Of a stretch of 64,000 nucleotides of DNA, positions 9,097 to 18,308 are shown piece after piece. Where the stretch lies: IMG/VR virus record IMGVR_UViG_3300037010_001749, positions 1 through 64,000 of that record, one strand, 5' to 3'. A program made the position numbers and the translations under genes. A model generated the notes under the pieces. It made no database searches. It had not been told where the DNA came from and worked only from the letters and a program-made list of their open reading frames with translations. The stretch's first letter is position 1. Each line of letters starts with the position of its first letter. This DNA comes from a virus.

Positions 9097-9632
9097 TGCC
9101 TATTTTTGGCGAACCCCTCAACGGTGTCTCTCTGAGCGACGCGCTCAAAGAGGCGGCAACGCATGCGCCGGCTGACCGCGTGATGCTTGCGACTTACGAG
9201 TTCATCCATAGCAGCTTTACTGACCGCGCCCTGGTGGTGGTCAATCACGAGGATCTCGTGGCCAAGGATGAAAATGGCGTGGAGGTGACCTACGTGGCGA
9301 TTGCTGGCCTGCGTTCAGAAGGCTTAGAGCAATCAGACAAAGCATCTTCTCCATCCATCAAGCTGGCCCTTGACGGGGTGTCTCAGGCAATTATCGAAAA
9401 GCTAGATGCTGCCCTTGAGGGGCTGCAGCCCGTGACGCTTGTGGAGAGGGTCTATGCAAGCGATGACCTGGAGGGCCCAGCTGTACTTCCGCCCACGCGG
9501 GTGATCATCCGAACAGGTTCCGTCAGCGAGACCACGGTGGCTATCGAAGCTGGGTTTGGTGACCCGGCGAATCTACCGTTTCCGCGGGAGACTTACACAC
9601 GCCTGAAGTACCCAGGACTGGCACCTCAATGA
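9096..9632 (+). CDS. DUF1833-family tail protein
   Basis: 178 residues. The opening (LSDALKEAATHAPADRVMLATYEF then a VVNHEDLVAKDENG segment) matches the DUF1833 family, which sits beside NlpC/P60 and J-type proteins in many siphovirus tail tips. It probably helps form the tip or baseplate hub, but the exact role is unknown. ATGA overlap with the following gene at 9629. Confidence 0.8.
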   Translation: MPIFGEPLNGVSLSDALKEAATHAPADRVMLATYEFIHSSFTDRALVVVNHEDLVAKDENGVEVTYVAIAGLRSEGLEQSDKASSPSIKLALDGVSQAIIEKLDAALEGLQPVTLVERVYASDDLEGPAVLPPTRVIIRTGSVSETTVAIEAGFGDPANLPFPRETYTRLKYPGLAPQ

Positions 9633-10027
9633 CCCACTGGGCTAACTCACTGGTGGGCAAGCCCTACCGCGCTGGAGCATCAGGACCTGACGCTTTCGAT
9701 TGCATCGGCCTGGTTCGTCACTGCTTCAAGAGTCTGCATGGGGTGGACCTTCCGGACTACGCCGTCCACTACGGAAGCCCGGAAGACTTGCGAAAGTTCA
9801 CCAGGGCCACAGGTTGGCGTCGCGGCGCGTTTCCCGCGGTAGACCAGGACTTGCTGGTGATGGAGGGCCTTGACGGACGACACGTGGGCATCGTTGTGGC
9901 TACCTCTGACGGACTTGGGTTGCTGCACGCAGCAGGCACAAATGACCATGGGCAGGTCGTTTGGCAACCGCTCGACACCCTGTTTGGTTACCGCAATATA
10001 GAGATCTGGAGGCGCTCGTGCACCTGA
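9629..10027 (+). CDS. NlpC/P60 tail tip peptidase
   Basis: 132 residues of the NlpC/P60 cysteine peptidase fold. The catalytic Cys is in DAFDCIGLVRHC (residue about 24) and the His in GRHVGIVVA (residue about 81), with a later LHAAG segment. The family cleaves peptidoglycan stem peptides; in tails it opens the cell wall for the tube. It lies between DUF1833 and the J-like protein as in lambda-like tails (K gene). Its end overlaps the next GTG by 10 bases. Confidence 0.88.
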   Translation: MTHWANSLVGKPYRAGASGPDAFDCIGLVRHCFKSLHGVDLPDYAVHYGSPEDLRKFTRATGWRRGAFPAVDQDLLVMEGLDGRHVGIVVATSDGLGLLHAAGTNDHGQVVWQPLDTLFGYRNIEIWRRSCT

Positions 10028-12780
10028 CCCATATAGCCGAGGCTGTAGCATCAATGCGACCCGCCCGCTGTGTCGTCCTGCGCAACGTGATGGCACCGCA
10101 TGAGGCCGAGGTCTTTGAGGTCGCGGTAGGTACTCCGGTCCGTACCCTGGATCCGCAAGGGAGATTCCCGGCCGTCTGCCGCCTGGACGGCCAGTGGATC
10201 TTGCGCAAAGACTGGGGCCACCTTCTGGCAGCAGGCCAGACCGTGGAGTTCTACGAGTACCCACAGGGAGGTGGAGGCGGCGAGAACGGTGGTGGGTCAA
10301 ACGCCGGCAGGACCATCTTGACGATTGCCGCGCTGTACCTCGCTGTCCAGTTCGGGCAGTGGTATGCCCTTGAAGGTCTGGCCGGTGGCCAGGCAGCTGG
10401 CACGGCTATAGCCAGTCTGATTCTGACCACGATTGTCAACGACCTTGTTCCGATCAACCCAGGAAACATCAACCCGGGCACGACGGATAGCCAAAACTAC
10501 AGTGCCAACTTGTCAGGCAACCAGGCCCGGCTCGAGCAGCCTATCCCAGTCCTGTACGGGCGAAACAAAACCTTCCCCGACTTCGCTGCACAGCCCTACA
10601 GCAAGTACGAGAACGACGACCAGTACTTCTATGCCCTGCTGTGTCTTGGCCAAGGTTCCTACGACATAGAGTCGATGCTCATCGACGACACCAACCTGCT
10701 CAACTTCACTGAAGTCGTCAAGAAAGTTCTCCCACCAGGCACCGCGCCGTCGACCGTTTCACCCGTGGTGGTCTCGGCACCAGAAGTGACGAACAACCCA
10801 CTCACAGAGGGCCGCTACATCGGGCCCTTTGTAGCCTGCCGCCCGCAGGAGACCGTCAAATCTATAGGCATAGACATCGGCTTCAGCCGAGGTCTGGCCA
10901 CTTACGACTCTGGCGGTGTGCCAGGTAACAAGACGGTGGGCTGGGACGTGGAATACCGGAGTGTTGACGACTTCGGCGCCGGCCTCACTCCCTGGCTCCT
11001 GCTGCACAGTGAAAGCCTGACCGCGGCCCAGACGAAACCTTTGAGAAGGTCCTTTGATTACGACTTGCCGACAGCCTGCCGGCCGCAAGTGAGGCTTGTC
11101 CGGACTACTCCCTTTGACACGAACAGTCGTGTAGCCAACACGATTGAGTGGGTGGCCATGCGTGCCACGCTGAATGCTGCAGCTCCTCTGTCAGCAACGG
11201 CCACGCACATCGAAATAAAGATGCGGGCCACAGACCAGCTGAGCGGCTTGACTCAAAGGCGCATAGGCGTCATATCCAGGCGGAAACTACGCCAATGGAC
11301 GGGCACAGCCTGGACAGCCGAAATAGCGACTCGAAACGCGGCCTGGGCTTTGGCTGACAAGTGGACGAACCAGGTGTACGGCGACAAGTATCCAGATGCC
11401 CGCTGCGATCTGAGTGGCCTTCGAACTCTGGCCTTGAGGCTGGACAGCCGGCAGGATCGTTTTGATGGCGTGTTTGACACAACCTATGACAGCTTCCAGG
11501 CTGACCAGATGATCGCTCAATCTGCTCGGTCGGCGGTTTTCCGACGGGGGGCCGTGATGACTGTCACTCGAGACGAGAAGAAGGACTTCCCGGTCACGGC
11601 GTTCACGTCCAGAAATATTGATCCGGGATCTGTGAGCATCGACTATAAGTTTGCGGATGAGAACTCAGTCGACGGCTTGATCATCGAATACTGGCATAAC
11701 CGAGTTTGGGACTGGCGAGAGGTGGTCTGCCCCATGCCTGGTATCACGGCGCCCACACACCCGCAGCGCATTCGGCTGTTCGGCGTAACCGGGCCAATTC
11801 AGGCCAGGAGAGAAGGTACCTACCAGGCGGCCAACACTTACTGGCGCCGGCGCTTTGCTTCTTTCACTACTGAGATGGAAGGGATGCTTCCGGCCTTCGG
11901 CAGCGCTGTGGCCTTTGCTCCAAGCCTGATGGGCTGGGGGGTCACAGGTGACCTGGTTGACTACGACTCAGAAGCCCTGACGCTGACCTTGAGCGAACCT
12001 GTAGCTTGGGTGGCAGGAGCCAGCCATTACCTCAGCGTGGTCGAAAGAACCGGGGGGCTGTCTACGCCAGTACTGGTTACGCCTGGGGCCAGTGACTACA
12101 CCGTCGTGCTCAGCAGCCCACTGGTAGAGACGCCGTCTATTGACCAGGCTGACGAGGACCGTACCAAGTACCTGTTCGGCGTGTCTCAGCCCTACAGCCG
12201 AGTTTTGCGGGTCTTGGGTATCCGGGATACCAAGGAAGGCGACGGCCGGGTCAAGTACTCGGTCAACGGGGTAATTGAAGACGACCGTGTCCACGCAGCG
12301 GACAACTTTCTGCTGCCCACCGATGGAATGGTGCAAGACGACGTTGATGCTCCGACCGACGATGGCTCAGGCAGCGGTGGCGCCTTGATAGTTTTCTTGG
12401 AAGATGTGTCAGTTGCTGCTGACGGGGCGCATGCCGCTGAGGCCGATGTATGGCTTCGCAATACTGGCATTGGTGAGTCCGGCATAGGCTCTGGCAGATT
12501 TACGGGCCAGTGGCTCTTGGCGTCGCCTCACCCGGCAGTGGACTGCGCCCTTTTTGAGGCCCGTGCTGATATGCTAGGAGGCACCGCTGTTGGCGGCTCG
12601 GCATTAGGCGTTTGGCTGGGCCTTGGTGTCGACCGAGGCTGGAATCTCATAGTCACTGGTGACGGAGCCTCAGCCAGCGCCACGATCCGGGTGCAGATTC
12701 GTGAGGTAGCTACTGGAAGACTGCAGGGAGCTGCCAACTGGTCGTTGAGCGCCAACACGACTGAAGTTGGTGGCGGCTGA
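10018..12780 (+). CDS. Tail tip attachment protein (J-like)
   Basis: 920 residues. GTG 10018 is chosen because GGAGG lies at 10007-10011; the frame is open further upstream but without signals. The N-terminus (LEQPIPVLYGRNKTFPDFA, ALLCLGQGSYDIESMLIDD) and centre (YDSFQADQMIAQSARSAVFR, ANTYWRRR) match the host-specificity/J family that forms the central tail tip and starts receptor contact. The last 130 residues are poorly conserved in type and may carry host range. Confidence 0.88.
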   Translation: MHLTHIAEAVASMRPARCVVLRNVMAPHEAEVFEVAVGTPVRTLDPQGRFPAVCRLDGQWILRKDWGHLLAAGQTVEFYEYPQGGGGGENGGGSNAGRTILTIAALYLAVQFGQWYALEGLAGGQAAGTAIASLILTTIVNDLVPINPGNINPGTTDSQNYSANLSGNQARLEQPIPVLYGRNKTFPDFAAQPYSKYENDDQYFYALLCLGQGSYDIESMLIDDTNLLNFTEVVKKVLPPGTAPSTVSPVVVSAPEVTNNPLTEGRYIGPFVACRPQETVKSIGIDIGFSRGLATYDSGGVPGNKTVGWDVEYRSVDDFGAGLTPWLLLHSESLTAAQTKPLRRSFDYDLPTACRPQVRLVRTTPFDTNSRVANTIEWVAMRATLNAAAPLSATATHIEIKMRATDQLSGLTQRRIGVISRRKLRQWTGTAWTAEIATRNAAWALADKWTNQVYGDKYPDARCDLSGLRTLALRLDSRQDRFDGVFDTTYDSFQADQMIAQSARSAVFRRGAVMTVTRDEKKDFPVTAFTSRNIDPGSVSIDYKFADENSVDGLIIEYWHNRVWDWREVVCPMPGITAPTHPQRIRLFGVTGPIQARREGTYQAANTYWRRRFASFTTEMEGMLPAFGSAVAFAPSLMGWGVTGDLVDYDSEALTLTLSEPVAWVAGASHYLSVVERTGGLSTPVLVTPGASDYTVVLSSPLVETPSIDQADEDRTKYLFGVSQPYSRVLRVLGIRDTKEGDGRVKYSVNGVIEDDRVHAADNFLLPTDGMVQDDVDAPTDDGSGSGGALIVFLEDVSVAADGAHAAEADVWLRNTGIGESGIGSGRFTGQWLLASPHPAVDCALFEARADMLGGTAVGGSALGVWLGLGVDRGWNLIVTGDGASASATIRVQIREVATGRLQGAANWSLSANTTEVGGG

Positions 12781-12803
12781 TCTATCTAAACCCGGGAACA
12801 ACC

Positions 12804-13670
12804 ATGTCAAAGCTTACTAATTACGCAGAGAATGCCCTCGCGGACTTCATCAGAGGCCAGGGTTTAACCCTGCCAGGCAACTGGTACTTCTCGCTGGCAT
12901 CCACAGCGGACGACACCGGGGCCACTGAGGTCACGGGTACCTCCTATGCTCGGGTCGGCGTGACCCGCTCGCTGACGGAATTCTCCGGCACTCAAGGGGC
13001 CACGACGACGGCGGCCAGCACCGGGGTGTCGCACGCGACGCGCAACAACTCCGCGATCCTCTGGCCGACTGCCGGCTCGGGAGGTTGGACGGCTGCATCG
13101 AAGCTGAGTGTCTGGGATGCCAGCACTGGCGGAAACTGCTGGTTCTACATGGACCTGCCTTCCGCGGTGACTGTGGCTAACGGTTCAGCCTACAGTCTGG
13201 CCATCTCGGCGGTTGTCTTCGAACTTGGGCTCACTGGTGGGCTGACTGACTACCTGGCCAACAAACTGATCGACCTCATCTGGCGTAACCAAGCCTACAC
13301 CTGGCCGAGCACGACGTACTTGCGCCTGGTGACCACCACGCCCACAAACGCCATCGGCGGTGTAGAAGTGACGGGAGGTAGCTACGCCCGGCAAGCTGTG
13401 GCTTCTACGCTCGCAGCCTGGAGTGGAACTCAGGCTGCTGGCAGTACGTCAGCTAGCAGTGGCAGCAGTGGGCGGATCAGCAACAACGCGGACGTAGCCT
13501 TCCCCACTCCCACGGCCAACTGGGGAACAGTGACGCACGCGGAAATGCTCGACGCTGTATCAGGAGGGAATCGATTGGTCTGGGCCCCTGTGACGCCGCC
13601 CAGAACCGTGAACTCCGGGAGTCTGCCACCCAGCTACTCGCCGAACACGTTCGGGATCACTCTGGCTTGA
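12804..13670 (+). CDS. Tail fibre protein with duplicated domain
   Basis: 288 residues made of two copies of one domain (about 1-145 and 146-288). Both have an LxxYxxNxLxDxI-like start, a VTGxSYAR segment, a SGTQ segment, and a tail with W-G-x-V and LDAVSGGN/WDASTGGN. The domain resembles small phage fibre or receptor-binding subunits. It lies between the J-like gene and endolysin, so a tip-associated fibre is likely. The ribosome-binding site is weak. Confidence 0.7.
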   Translation: MSKLTNYAENALADFIRGQGLTLPGNWYFSLASTADDTGATEVTGTSYARVGVTRSLTEFSGTQGATTTAASTGVSHATRNNSAILWPTAGSGGWTAASKLSVWDASTGGNCWFYMDLPSAVTVANGSAYSLAISAVVFELGLTGGLTDYLANKLIDLIWRNQAYTWPSTTYLRLVTTTPTNAIGGVEVTGGSYARQAVASTLAAWSGTQAAGSTSASSGSSGRISNNADVAFPTPTANWGTVTHAEMLDAVSGGNRLVWAPVTPPRTVNSGSLPPSYSPNTFGITLA

Positions 13671-13680
13671 GGGTTGACAA

Positions 13681-14472
13681 ATGCTTGAACTTTCCAAGGC
13701 AAAGGCCTCACTTGACAGAATGCTTCGGCAGAAGGAAGGAGAGAAGCTTGCTCCCTACCTCTGCAAAGCCGGCGTGCCGACAATCGGCGTAGGCGCGACG
13801 CACTACCCTGACGGCCGCAAAGTGCAGATGAGCGATCCAGCCATTTCGGCTGAACGCATGGCCGAAATGTTGTCCACCGAGATCGATCGTTATGTCGATG
13901 CTGTGCTGGGCATGGTCAACCACGTCTGCACGACTGGCCAGCTCGTGGCCTTGGTGCTATTGGGCTACAACATTGGCCTACATGGGTTGGCAGAGTCAAC
14001 TGTCGTCAAGAAGCACAACGAAGGTGATTACATCTCCGCGGCAAACGCTTTCAAACTTTGGGACAAAATCAAAGACCCACGGACGGGCAAGCTGGTCCAA
14101 GAGCCTGCCTTGTTTGCCCGGCGTACCTACGAGTCAGCCGTCTACCTGTCTGACTCCGTCAGTCAGGCGAAGGTACCTCAAGCCGTAGCTCCTGAGAGCA
14201 GCCTAGCCAAGAGCCCGATCATTCAAGCTGCCGCCACGGTAGCATCTGGCGGAGCTACGGTCCTCGCGGCAGCCCCAGAAGCTCCGAAGCTGCCGGTCGG
14301 CTTGGACCCAGCCGAAGCCTTGGCCAAGGCCAACACGCTGGCAGAGCACGCCAACGTACTGGCCGCTTCATTACACATCAACCTCTGGTGGGTACTAGGC
14401 TTTGCTCTCTGTACTTCCGGGGCTGTTTCGGCCTACTGGCGGTGGAAGCAGCGGCAAGGAGGCTACGCGTGA
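13681..14472 (+). CDS. Endolysin (GH24 muramidase) with C-terminal membrane segment
   Basis: 263 residues. The catalytic pattern E-x8-C-x5-T is visible (the Glu in RQKEGEKL, Cys in PYLCKAG, Thr in PTIGVG), the E-D/C-T triad of T4-like lysozymes that cleave the glycan between MurNAc and GlcNAc. The catalytic domain ends near residue 160. An Ala-rich linker then leads to a hydrophobic stretch WWVLGFALCTSGAVSAYW at about 236-253, probably membrane-spanning, with a basic tail. No separate holin gene was found, so the membrane tail may help export or anchoring. GTGA overlap with Rz. Confidence 0.85.
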   Translation: MLELSKAKASLDRMLRQKEGEKLAPYLCKAGVPTIGVGATHYPDGRKVQMSDPAISAERMAEMLSTEIDRYVDAVLGMVNHVCTTGQLVALVLLGYNIGLHGLAESTVVKKHNEGDYISAANAFKLWDKIKDPRTGKLVQEPALFARRTYESAVYLSDSVSQAKVPQAVAPESSLAKSPIIQAAATVASGGATVLAAAPEAPKLPVGLDPAEALAKANTLAEHANVLAASLHINLWWVLGFALCTSGAVSAYWRWKQRQGGYA

Positions 14473-14975
14473 TCCTGGCGGGCTTGAGTTTGGCTGGTAG
14501 GTTACTGGGGAGCGTACCGCTTTGGGTGTATCCCCTCGCAGCCATGGCTACAGCCTACGGCTGTTCGCAAATGGAAGCTACTCGAGCGCACCAGCAGATG
14601 ACCCGGGCTGTAATTGCCTCAGCCGAGTCTCGAGTCAAGGAGCAAGATGATGCAAGAGACACTGAGAGAGCTTGGGCAGCCCGGAGCAGCGAATTGGACA
14701 GAAAGCTGGCCCTGGGCCAAGCTGCTTCTCGCGCTCAGTCTCGCGCAAGCAGCGAGCGGCTGCGAGTCCTTGCCGAGGCTTGGTCCGCCAGTGCTGCCGG
14801 CGCAACTCCCTCAGCCACCTGCTCAAGTCTTGATGCTCCCGCCGCAGGAGTCCTTCGTCGAGAGACTCGAGAAGCTCTTGTCGTCTTCGCCGAAGACGCA
14901 GAAGCAACCAGGCTGAGCCTTCTGGCTTGCCAGGACTTCATCCGGTTGGCCAGGGAGAAGCAGAGTGGCCCTTGA
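14469..14975 (+). CDS. Rz-like inner-membrane spanin
   Basis: 168 residues from GTG 14469, overlapping the endolysin stop (GTGA). The N-terminus is hydrophobic (PLWVYPLAAMATAYG), followed by a long Ala/Glu/Arg-rich helix expected to cross the periplasm. Rz proteins join an outer-membrane lipoprotein partner and fuse the two membranes in the last step of lysis. The partner Rz1 is encoded inside it in another frame, the classic nested arrangement. Confidence 0.8.
   Translation: MILAGLSLAGRLLGSVPLWVYPLAAMATAYGCSQMEATRAHQQMTRAVIASAESRVKEQDDARDTERAWAARSSELDRKLALGQAASRAQSRASSERLRVLAEAWSASAAGATPSATCSSLDAPAAGVLRRETREALVVFAEDAEATRLSLLACQDFIRLAREKQSGP
14647..14916 (+). CDS. Rz1-like outer-membrane spanin lipoprotein, nested in Rz
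   Basis: 89 residues in the +1 frame wholly inside Rz. AAGGAG at 14637-14642 precedes ATG 14647 (ATG 14650 is an alternative). A hydrophobic segment ends in a lipobox (AQAASGC); the remaining mature part is Pro-rich, as in lambda Rz1. It is predicted to be lipidated at the Cys and anchored in the outer membrane to pair with Rz. Confidence 0.85.
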   Translation: MMQETLRELGQPGAANWTESWPWAKLLLALSLAQAASGCESLPRLGPPVLPAQLPQPPAQVLMLPPQESFVERLEKLLSSSPKTQKQPG

Positions 14976-17900
14976 AGTAGCTTACCCGTTCACACTTCCG
15001 AACCCTTCAAAGCTTTCCTGGAAAGTCAAGGACCGCGCGAGATCCGCTGGCTTGCCAGGCAGAGCTTTCTACGCAGCGCTGGAGCGCGACTTCTCTGGCA
15101 GTCTGGAAGTTGAGTTCTATCTCGACTCTGAGCAGGCAGCGATCTGGTACTCCTGGTGGCAAGTGGACCTAAAAGAGGGTGCCTACTGGTTCAGCGCCAC
15201 CTGGCCAAAGGTCATGGCAGGTCTTGGCGTCTACAGTCTGCAGGACCCTCCGGTGTTCACCCACGTTGGCGGTGGAGCCTACAGCGTAGCCTGCAAGCTC
15301 CAGGTTCGAGGCAAGTCTCGGCCTGTCTACGCTCCTCAGGGTGACATCTACTACAACTCGGTGCCTGGTGACCCCGCCATGGCTAACGTCGTACTTCTGT
15401 GCCATGCAGACGGCCAGAACCTGAGCAGCCAGATTCTGGATAGTAGCCCCCAGAACCGGAGCCTGTCAGCGGCCAACAACGCAAGAATCAGCACAGACCG
15501 TCAGGTTTTCGGTACTGGCTCACTACTTCTCGGCGGAACAAATGATTACGTCGTAGCTGCGGCCAGCTCAGACTTTGACTTTGGCACTGGTGATTTCACC
15601 ATCGAAGCCCGAGTGTTCCTCCTCGGTGATTCGCCGGTAGGTACTGGCGGAGCGCGCACAGCCTCGGTCATTTCTACGGACCCTCGTAGTACTGGCTGGG
15701 CCTTGCAGATTAACGGTAGCTCCTCGCTCACCGGTACTAACTTTACCTTTGAGACCAGTCTGGCTGGCGCGTCTGCCAACGTAGCGGCTGACGCATCAGG
15801 CATACCACAGAACACCTGGGTAAGCCTGGCAGTCACTAGGCAAGGTTCGACAGTCCGCTTGTTTTTGGACGGCGAGTTGGTGAAGACTGGGAGCATCAGC
15901 CAAGACGTATCGTCAGGTGGCAATGTCCTGACGATTGGAGCCAACAACGCTGAGTCCTCCTACTTCTACCCGCTGAACGGCCACGTAGAGGAAGTGAGGG
16001 TGACCAAGGGACTTGCTCGCTATACCGAAAGCTACTCGTTAGCCCGTGTAGCGTTCCCTGGCGTGACACCTGAGCGAACGGTCCTGTTGCTACACGGAGA
16101 TGCGTACGCTTTGGCGGGTGACCCGTACCAGGCCTATGTAGCCTCCGCGGTGCTCTTCAACGACGCCGATGGGTCAACGTCAGCTGCGCCCAGGCTGGGC
16201 CCGGCCTTCAATCGTTACGGCAACGCCCTGGTCACTAGCAGCCGCCAGCACTTCGGCAATAACACCTATGAGAACTCGACTACTGACTCGGCCAGTAGCT
16301 TCAGAACCGCCGGCGTTCTAACCATCCCGGCAGCGGCTGACTTCACCTTGGAGGGTTGGGCCTACCTGACAGGTAGCGGGGGACTTCGCCATGCCTTCCA
16401 GTTCGGTAGCGTAGTGACCAACCGCACGGCGGTGTTCGTGAGCGGTGGTGTGCTTTACGGCTACTTGGAGAGCCCTGGCGGTATTTCGTCTGTAACGTCC
16501 AGCGTGGGTTTTCCGGCAGGGACCTGGGTGCATCTAGCCATTTCAAAGGTGGGTGGCAGCCTGTACCTGTTCCAGAACGGACTGCTTGTAGGCACCGGTT
16601 CTGCGGTCAGTAACGCCCTGGCTGCCACAAGCTCTGCGATTCTTGCTGTAGGCACCCAGAACTACTCGCCGGCGGGTGGCGACGAGTGGATAGGTAGTCT
16701 CGACGACGTGCGGCTTACTGTAGGCCTTGGTAGGTACACCCCAGAGTCTTTGCCAGACCTGCTGCCTCTGCGGTTCTCCGCAGTGCTTCTCGACTCCTCG
16801 TCGGTACCTAAGAACGTCGTGTCGATTGATGACGTAGCCCAGAACTACCTGACGAAGAAGTTTGGCACGAGTTCCGTGAGCCTCAACGGCAGTACGCAGT
16901 ACCTGACGTTCAGTCCTTTGCAGGACCTTCAGACAACCTCCCGGGACTACCTGGTGGAGACCTGGGTCTACCCTACGAACTATGGGACGCAACACCGGCC
17001 CGTGTACGCGGTGAGTGGCGCCAACTCCGCAGGCTTTGCCTTCTCTGCCATCACCCTTTCAGCCTCCGGGCATTTGCTGTGCGTCCACCAACCAGACGTT
17101 TTCGGCTCGGCTGTCATCGCTGAGTCCGACACCACCGTGACTCTGAATGCCTGGACGCATATTGCCGTTGCTCGAGTAGGAGTGAACCTACTGCTATTCT
17201 TGAACGGTGAACTCTGCGGCGGGTCTTCCGGCTGGTCAGACTACCCGGTCGGCAACCTCAGCTACGCTGGGGTTGGAGCCTTGCCAAACGGCTATAGCAA
17301 TGCCACGTTCGGCCGTTTTTCCGGCTTTATCGACGACTTGCGGGTTACTCGGGGGGCTACCAGGTACCTTCAAGCGTTTCGCCCACCTGTTTCTCAGTTC
17401 AGCGCCGACGTCGCAGATGACCCAGACTTCGCCAGCGTAGTCTTACTGTGCTCATTCAACGGCCCCAACGGTTCCGAGAGCCTAGTAGACGCCAGTCAGT
17501 ACGCCCGAGTGGCCACAGTCGTCAACAACATCGCCGGCTCGGTATCCCTGGACTCGGCTAATCGTCGGTTCGGAGGCACTTCCTTGGGAGTTCACAATCT
17601 GACCTCTGGCGCCTGGTACGCCTCCTGGCCGGCAGACAGCGCGTTCAACCTGAACGATGGCGACTTCACGGTAGAGGCCTGGGCTTACAACAGCACAATC
17701 ATAGGCTCCGGCCGCTCGTTGCTGAGCCGTCGGCTGGTAGGCGCGGCATCAGGGTGGGTCATGACGACCCACAGTTTTCGAGCGAAAGTCAACGGGGTCT
17801 GGAGCGACACAGCCCTATCCTGGGCCTTGCCAAGCGATGATGTCTGGCATCACCACGCACTCGTCCGTTCTGGGTCTACGCTGACCGCATTCTTGGACGG

Positions 17901-18090
17901 CGTGATCGTGGCTTGCCGTAGTGACGTAGCGACGATAGATGACCTGAACTTGCCGCTTCGGCTGGGCCAGGCAGACAACGTAGATGAGAACCGCTTCTAC
18001 GGCTTCATCGACGACCTGCGCTGGACCAAGGGCGTGGCCAGATACCATGGGAGCTTTCAGCTACCGGTTCGAGCCTACCCTGACTACTGA
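14965..18090 (+). CDS. Large tail protein with four LamG-like repeats
   Basis: 1,041 residues, GTG start overlapping Rz. Residues 1-120 form a tail-type domain with WYSWWQVDLKEGAYWFSATWP. Four concanavalin/LamG-like repeats follow, each opening with VLLxH or VLLC and a SLxL-x-G segment, and closing with a DDLRxTxGxxRY motif (near residues 338, 583, 782 and 1020). LamG domains bind sugars or proteins, so a decoration or adhesion fibre is likely. Its place after the lysis genes is unusual. The end meets the opposing gene at 18084. Confidence 0.75.
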   Translation: MALEVAYPFTLPNPSKLSWKVKDRARSAGLPGRAFYAALERDFSGSLEVEFYLDSEQAAIWYSWWQVDLKEGAYWFSATWPKVMAGLGVYSLQDPPVFTHVGGGAYSVACKLQVRGKSRPVYAPQGDIYYNSVPGDPAMANVVLLCHADGQNLSSQILDSSPQNRSLSAANNARISTDRQVFGTGSLLLGGTNDYVVAAASSDFDFGTGDFTIEARVFLLGDSPVGTGGARTASVISTDPRSTGWALQINGSSSLTGTNFTFETSLAGASANVAADASGIPQNTWVSLAVTRQGSTVRLFLDGELVKTGSISQDVSSGGNVLTIGANNAESSYFYPLNGHVEEVRVTKGLARYTESYSLARVAFPGVTPERTVLLLHGDAYALAGDPYQAYVASAVLFNDADGSTSAAPRLGPAFNRYGNALVTSSRQHFGNNTYENSTTDSASSFRTAGVLTIPAAADFTLEGWAYLTGSGGLRHAFQFGSVVTNRTAVFVSGGVLYGYLESPGGISSVTSSVGFPAGTWVHLAISKVGGSLYLFQNGLLVGTGSAVSNALAATSSAILAVGTQNYSPAGGDEWIGSLDDVRLTVGLGRYTPESLPDLLPLRFSAVLLDSSSVPKNVVSIDDVAQNYLTKKFGTSSVSLNGSTQYLTFSPLQDLQTTSRDYLVETWVYPTNYGTQHRPVYAVSGANSAGFAFSAITLSASGHLLCVHQPDVFGSAVIAESDTTVTLNAWTHIAVARVGVNLLLFLNGELCGGSSGWSDYPVGNLSYAGVGALPNGYSNATFGRFSGFIDDLRVTRGATRYLQAFRPPVSQFSADVADDPDFASVVLLCSFNGPNGSESLVDASQYARVATVVNNIAGSVSLDSANRRFGGTSLGVHNLTSGAWYASWPADSAFNLNDGDFTVEAWAYNSTIIGSGRSLLSRRLVGAASGWVMTTHSFRAKVNGVWSDTALSWALPSDDVWHHHALVRSGSTLTAFLDGVIVACRSDVATIDDLNLPLRLGQADNVDENRFYGFIDDLRWTKGVARYHGSFQLPVRAYPDY

Positions 18091-18308
18091 TCGTCGGGCC
18101 TGCCGCGCCTGACCCAGGCGCACAGTGCCGGCAGGTCTACCCAGGTACCACCGCCCGCCGGGCGGTGATACTCAACACCCAGATTCCAGTGCTTGCGCTG
18201 GATCCGGTTGTTCACCGCGGCCTCAGTCTCGCCAGTGAGATCGAGGTAGCGCTTGAGTGGGATGCATTCGGTGAGCTTGGCGATCTCATCCGGGATGTCC
18301 GAGATCAC
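18084..18308 (-). CDS. Excisionase-like small DNA-binding protein (DUF1233-like)
   Basis: 74 residues. The pattern LKRYLDLTGET then a WNLGVEY...GGGTWVDLPALCAWV segment fits DUF1233 putative excisionases, winged-helix proteins that bend DNA. GTG 18308 overlaps the stop of the upstream nuclease gene (GTGA), so it is made with the recombination genes. No integrase is in view, so a general regulatory role is equally possible. Its 3' end overlaps the convergent tail gene by 7 bases. Confidence 0.6.
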   Translation of the reverse strand: MISDIPDEIAKLTECIPLKRYLDLTGETEAAVNNRIQRKHWNLGVEYHRPAGGGTWVDLPALCAWVRRGRPDDQ

